The translations under genes and the position numbers were made by a program. This document shows positions 59,498 to 64,000 of a stretch of 64,000 nt of DNA, piece after piece. The number at the start of each line of letters is the position of its first letter. Within the stretch, counting starts at the first letter, position 1. The notes under the pieces were generated by a model. That model had not been told where the DNA came from, did no database searches, and saw only the letters and a list, made by a program, of their open reading frames with translations. This stretch comes from Conus ventricosus (Eukaryota > Mollusca > Gastropoda > Neogastropoda > Conidae): assembly GCA_018398815.1 (NCBI GenBank), contig CM031615.1, positions 60,050,621 through 60,114,620 on the forward strand, given 5' to 3'.

Positions 59498-59532
59498 GTG
59501 AGTGACATGGCGCAGTCAGGCAGACTGTCGTG

Positions 59533-61165
59533 AGCTGTATCAGGTTTTTGTCGAATAGGCAAGGAAAAATTATTAGCAGTGTCTGGCACTGTTATCACTA
59601 TCAGGTTTTTTGTTGAATAGGCAAGGAAAAATTATGTCCGTGTCTGGCACTGTATCAGGTTTTTGTCGAATAGGCAAGGAAAAATTATAGTTGTGTCTGG
59701 CACTGTATCAGGTTTTTGTCGAATAGGCAAGGAAAAATTATAGTTGTGTCTGGCACTGTATCAGGTTTTTGTTGAATAGGCAAGGAAAAATTATGTCAGT
59801 GTCTGGAACTGTATCAGGTTTTTGTCGAATAGGCAAGGAAAAATTATAGTTGTGTCTGGCACTGTATCAGGTTTTTGTTGAATAGGCAAGGAAAAATTAT
59901 AGTTGTGTCTGGCACTGTATCAGGTTTTTTGTCGAATAGGCAAGGAAAAATTATATCAGTGTCTGGAACTGTATCAGGTTTTTGTTGAATAGGCAAGGAA
60001 AAATTATAGTTGTGTCTGGCACTGTATCAGGTTTTTGTTGAATAGGCAAAGAAAAAATATAGTTGTGTCTGGCACTGTATCAGGTTTTTGTTGAATAGGC
60101 AAGGAAAAATTATAGTTGTGTCTGGCACTGTATCAGGTTTTTGTTGAATAGGCAAGGAAAAATGTCAGTGTCTGGCACTGTATCAGGTTTTTGTTGAATA
60201 GGCAAGGAAAAATTATAGTTGTGTCTGGCACTGTATCAGGTTTTTGTTGAATAGGCAAGGAAAAATTATGTCAGTGTCTGGCACTGTATCAGGTTTTTGT
60301 CGAATAGGCAAGGAAAAATTATGTCAGTGTCTGGGGAACTCTATCAGGTTTTTGTTGAATTGGCAAGGAAAATTATATCAGTGTCTGGCACTGTATCAGT
60401 TTTTTTTTTTTTATTTTGAATAGGCAAGGAAAAATGATATTAGTGTCTGGGGAACTGTTATCAGCTTATTGTTGAATAGGCAAGGCAAGGAAAAATTGTA
60501 TTAATGTCTGGGGAACTGTATCAGGTTTTTGTTGAATAGGCAAGGAAAAATTATATCAGTGTCTGGCACTGTATGTTGTTGGGTTTTTTTTTAATAAGCA
60601 AGGAAAAGTTATATTGGTGTCTGGGGAACTGTGTCAGGTTTTTGTTGAATAGGCAAGGAAAAATTACATTTGTGCCTGCAACAGATCTTGTTTTTGTTGA
60701 ATAGGCAAGGAAAAATTATATCAGAGACTGGGGAACTGTATCTGTTTTTTGTTGAATAGGCAAGGAAAAATTATATCAGTGTCTTGGGAACTGTATCAGG
60801 GGAACTGTATCAGGTTTTTGTTGAAAAGGCAAGGAAAAATTACGTTGGTGTCCGCAACAGTATCTTGTTTTTGTTGAATAGGCAAGGAAAAATTACGGAA
60901 GTGTTTGGAACTGTATTAGGTTTTTGTTGAATAGACAACAAAAAATTACATAATTGTCTTGGATCTGTATCATGTTTTTGTTGAATAGGCAAGGAAAATT
61001 TATATCAGTGTCTGAAACTGTGTCAGGTTTTTGTTAATAGACGAGGAAAAATTACATAACTGTCTTGGATCTGTATCATGTTTTTGTTGAATTGGCAAGG
61101 AAAAATTATATCATTGTCTGGAACTGTGTCAGGTTTTTGTTGCGTAGGCAAGGAAGAATTATACC
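59533..61165. repeat. 53-bp minisatellite
   Basis: About 30 units of 53-54 bases (tatcaggtttttgttgaata, ggcaaggaaaaattatagtt, gtgtctggcactg), starting about 35 bases after the donor. Units up to about 60300 are similar; later ones diverge and vary in length. Confidence 0.96.
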
Positions 61166-61214
61166 GAAGGGTTGGCAGTAAGAAGCAGAAACAGGATTAA
61201 AGTGATGATAGGGG

Positions 61215-61245
<31 letters not shown>

Positions 61246-62312
61246 TGTTCAGCAAGCATAAGCATGCTGAAGCGAATGGTCAGTCGCTGAAATGCTTGCT
61301 TCTACATATCAGTATTGATGATTTCCAAGGCAGCAAGTAGTAGGAGGGGGTTGTGGGATTCATACCCACTTCCATTATTTCAGAGGGTTTGGGATACATT
61401 ATCATAAGAAATATATCATAAGAAACATCCCTAATGATTATCTCAGAGGATTTGGGGAATACATTATCATAAGAAATATCTCTGATGATTATATCAGAGG
61501 ATGTTTTTACATCCTGTTCCCTTCAAGGAACATCTCTGATGATCATATGGGAACACCCTTCTAGAAATATCTTTGAGGATTATTTCAGAGGGGTTCTTGA
61601 CACCCATACTTCTGGTAGGAATACCCATAATTTTTTTTTTTTTGTGTGTAAGCTATTCAAACAAGTACCACAAGCCTAATCGACAAGAACATTGTCAGTC
61701 AGGATATTTCAGAGGGTTTTTGATACTTTTTTTTTTTCTCCACAAGGAACAATGAGTATTTCAGTAGGGTTTTTTTAACCCCCTCTCCCCCATAAGGAGC
61801 ACCACCCCCCCACCCACCCCCCATGATTATTTCATCAAATTTTTGTCATCTTTCCCTCTGGGAACCATCTTTCCCTCTGGGAACCATCTGTCCCTCTGGG
61901 AACCTCATGATTATTTAGAGGATTTTTTATACCATATCCCCCACAAGGAACATCTCTGGTAGATTTTTTCCTAGTTCAGACGGGTTTGTTACCTCCTCGC
62001 GACAACGAATACCTCTAATGACGATTTCGATTTCAGACAGTCTTTGATACCCTCTCCATACAGGGAACACCTCTAATTATTTGTAGTTTGGGGGGAGGGG
62101 CATGTTTGAAACACCTGCCCACAAGGTATACCTCTGATGATTATTTATTTCAGTGTCATGATACCTCTGTCACCTGTGATTAGTATTTCTATTTCATAGT
62201 TGGTTGGGTTTTTTTTTTAAAGATATGCTTTCCCTAATTAAGAAATACTTTTTTCAGAGATGGGTTATTTCAAAGGATTTTTTTTTAATATGCCATCTTA
62301 TCCATAACAGAC
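61166..62312. repeat. G28 run and degenerate ~75-bp repeats
   Basis: A run of 28 G at 61218-61245. From about 61376 to 62290 a degenerate unit recurs: gatgattatttcagagg, gtttttgatacc, ctcccc and aaggaacatctct. A 22-base unit (ccctctgggaaccatcttt) occurs three times at 61853-61905. Confidence 0.75.
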
Positions 62313-62649
62313 ATGCCTACCGTACCGGAATAGCCGTATTTGTTACGGAAAAACATAAAAATCGAGGTTTGTTCCGGACGTTACGGTCAGGGATCGCGTG
62401 TTCCGGAAAAACAAAAAAAACAAAAAAACAAAAAACGAAATCAAACGAGTGGACAATTTTTCACAGAGGGACAAACCGGATGACGGTTAGGACGATTGAA
62501 TTGAAGCGCAGTGCGCATGCTCACACTGCCATATCCGTCGACGAAACGTATCGAACGGAGCCGAGATTCAGACAAAGCGCGCTCGACTATCAAACATGGC
62601 TAGCATGAAGACTGCGAAGCGAGTGTGCGAGAGATGACGATGAACCTCA
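62313..62649. other. sequence of different composition before the gap
   Basis: CpG-richer than its neighbours (accgtaccggaatagccgta, gttccggacgttacggtcag), then a short open frame to the gap. The change of composition resembles that at 40815-41200 before the BED-finger fragment, so it may be the end of another transposon. Not resolved. Confidence 0.3.
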
Positions 62650-63649
62650 NNNNNNNNNNNNNNNNNNNNNNNNNNNNNNNNNNNNNNNNNNNNNNNNNNN
62701 NNNNNNNNNNNNNNNNNNNNNNNNNNNNNNNNNNNNNNNNNNNNNNNNNNNNNNNNNNNNNNNNNNNNNNNNNNNNNNNNNNNNNNNNNNNNNNNNNNNN
62801 NNNNNNNNNNNNNNNNNNNNNNNNNNNNNNNNNNNNNNNNNNNNNNNNNNNNNNNNNNNNNNNNNNNNNNNNNNNNNNNNNNNNNNNNNNNNNNNNNNNN
62901 NNNNNNNNNNNNNNNNNNNNNNNNNNNNNNNNNNNNNNNNNNNNNNNNNNNNNNNNNNNNNNNNNNNNNNNNNNNNNNNNNNNNNNNNNNNNNNNNNNNN
63001 NNNNNNNNNNNNNNNNNNNNNNNNNNNNNNNNNNNNNNNNNNNNNNNNNNNNNNNNNNNNNNNNNNNNNNNNNNNNNNNNNNNNNNNNNNNNNNNNNNNN
63101 NNNNNNNNNNNNNNNNNNNNNNNNNNNNNNNNNNNNNNNNNNNNNNNNNNNNNNNNNNNNNNNNNNNNNNNNNNNNNNNNNNNNNNNNNNNNNNNNNNNN
63201 NNNNNNNNNNNNNNNNNNNNNNNNNNNNNNNNNNNNNNNNNNNNNNNNNNNNNNNNNNNNNNNNNNNNNNNNNNNNNNNNNNNNNNNNNNNNNNNNNNNN
63301 NNNNNNNNNNNNNNNNNNNNNNNNNNNNNNNNNNNNNNNNNNNNNNNNNNNNNNNNNNNNNNNNNNNNNNNNNNNNNNNNNNNNNNNNNNNNNNNNNNNN
63401 NNNNNNNNNNNNNNNNNNNNNNNNNNNNNNNNNNNNNNNNNNNNNNNNNNNNNNNNNNNNNNNNNNNNNNNNNNNNNNNNNNNNNNNNNNNNNNNNNNNN
63501 NNNNNNNNNNNNNNNNNNNNNNNNNNNNNNNNNNNNNNNNNNNNNNNNNNNNNNNNNNNNNNNNNNNNNNNNNNNNNNNNNNNNNNNNNNNNNNNNNNNN
63601 NNNNNNNNNNNNNNNNNNNNNNNNNNNNNNNNNNNNNNNNNNNNNNNNN
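62650..63649. other. assembly gap of exactly 1,000 N
   Basis: 1,000 consecutive N; a round length suggests an arbitrary scaffold gap. A missing last exon of USP19 could lie here. Confidence 0.99.
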
Positions 63650-64000
63650 TGATGTTTACTGAGGGATGCATGACCAACGGGCGGTACAACTGAATGTGAC
63701 AGAGGAGCTACCCCCCTCTCCCCTACAACCCGCATACCGAGTCTTAGCTGCTGTCAACCTCCGTAACGAACAGCCCATCAAAACTCGAATACATTCAAAT
63801 ATTGGTCCGCCCGTGACACTGACACAGTGCTATTTTCCTCACAAATGATCAACTCAAACTTGGTTTCCGCAAACTATGTGGACTCGGAATTACAGGATGT
63901 CGGCATTATGCTGTCAAATCAAGGTAGATTTCCCGTGTTATGGTGGCTCAGAATATGGACTTCCAAAGTGGCTGTAGGAAATCAGGCTTACAAGTATTCT
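63650..64000. other. sequence after the gap, no recognised feature
   Basis: A short + frame (63666-63848) resembles nothing I know. I see no exon with the USP C-terminal motif. Confidence 0.4.

Noticed and set aside
62568..63735. Frames of more than 340 codons around 62650-63649
   Set aside because: They consist almost entirely of N.

Overview
The window is a piece of a repeat-rich animal genome. I infer a mollusc, most likely a gastropod: the introns are long and full of micro- and minisatellites, there is a tRNA-derived SINE of the kind common in molluscs, and there are DIRS-like, piggyBac-like and non-LTR relics. The species cannot be named from the sequence. There are no operons or prokaryotic features and no CRISPR array.

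One host gene runs on the + strand through almost the whole window (about 539 to 59497): an orthologue of USP19, a ubiquitin-specific protease with CS (p23-like) domains and a MYND zinc finger. I traced 26 exons by reading frame, splice sites and family alignment; two (5729-5784 and the 5' end of 5873-6103) are tentative. The splice phases chain without a break and give about 1,029 codons. In order they encode the second CS domain (539-4397), a low-complexity linker (5729-6103), the catalytic Cys box (7735-7897), the thumb/palm and the first CxxC of the fingers (10091-21081), a ubiquitin-like or linker part (21310-27935), the MYND finger (28879-30925), a Ser/Thr/Pro-rich insert (32778-33151), and the C-terminal half of the protease with the second CxxC (52116-52265) and the His box (59340-59497). 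The N-terminal CS domain and the last exon(s), with the third catalytic residue and the C-terminus, are not present. They lie outside the window or in the 1,000-N gap at 62650-63649.

The introns hold nearly everything else. Tandem arrays: 31-bp (2231-2390), 5-bp (2715-2885), 56-bp (7339-7730), 16-bp (11475-12990), 28-bp (19569-19929), 30-bp (22060-24265), 70-bp (24690-25945), 74-bp (48306-48742), 43-bp (55541-55725), 45-bp (56012-57431), 142-bp (57684-59140) and 53-bp (59533-61165). Several end within a few tens of bases of an acceptor, and GT-rich tracts follow many donors. Mobile elements: a DIRS-like composite with inverted terminal repeats and a tyrosine-recombinase C-terminus (34805-39496), a separate left arm of the same family (15013-16051) and a terminal scrap (9072-9144); minus-strand DIRS-type RT/RNase H relics (45701-47743); a piggyBac-like element with TTAA ends (44586-45700); a BED-finger transposase-like fragment (41202-41530); non-LTR 3' remnants (17650-17970, 21600-21903); a minus-strand SINE (34056-34577); and three unnamed interspersed families each present two or three times.

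The points most worth checking are the duplicated 5' splice site that would add 19 residues in frame after the MYND finger, a possible alternative last exon inside the MYND finger, the very uniform 142-bp array with a hammerhead-like core between inverted arms, and the DIRS-like composite.
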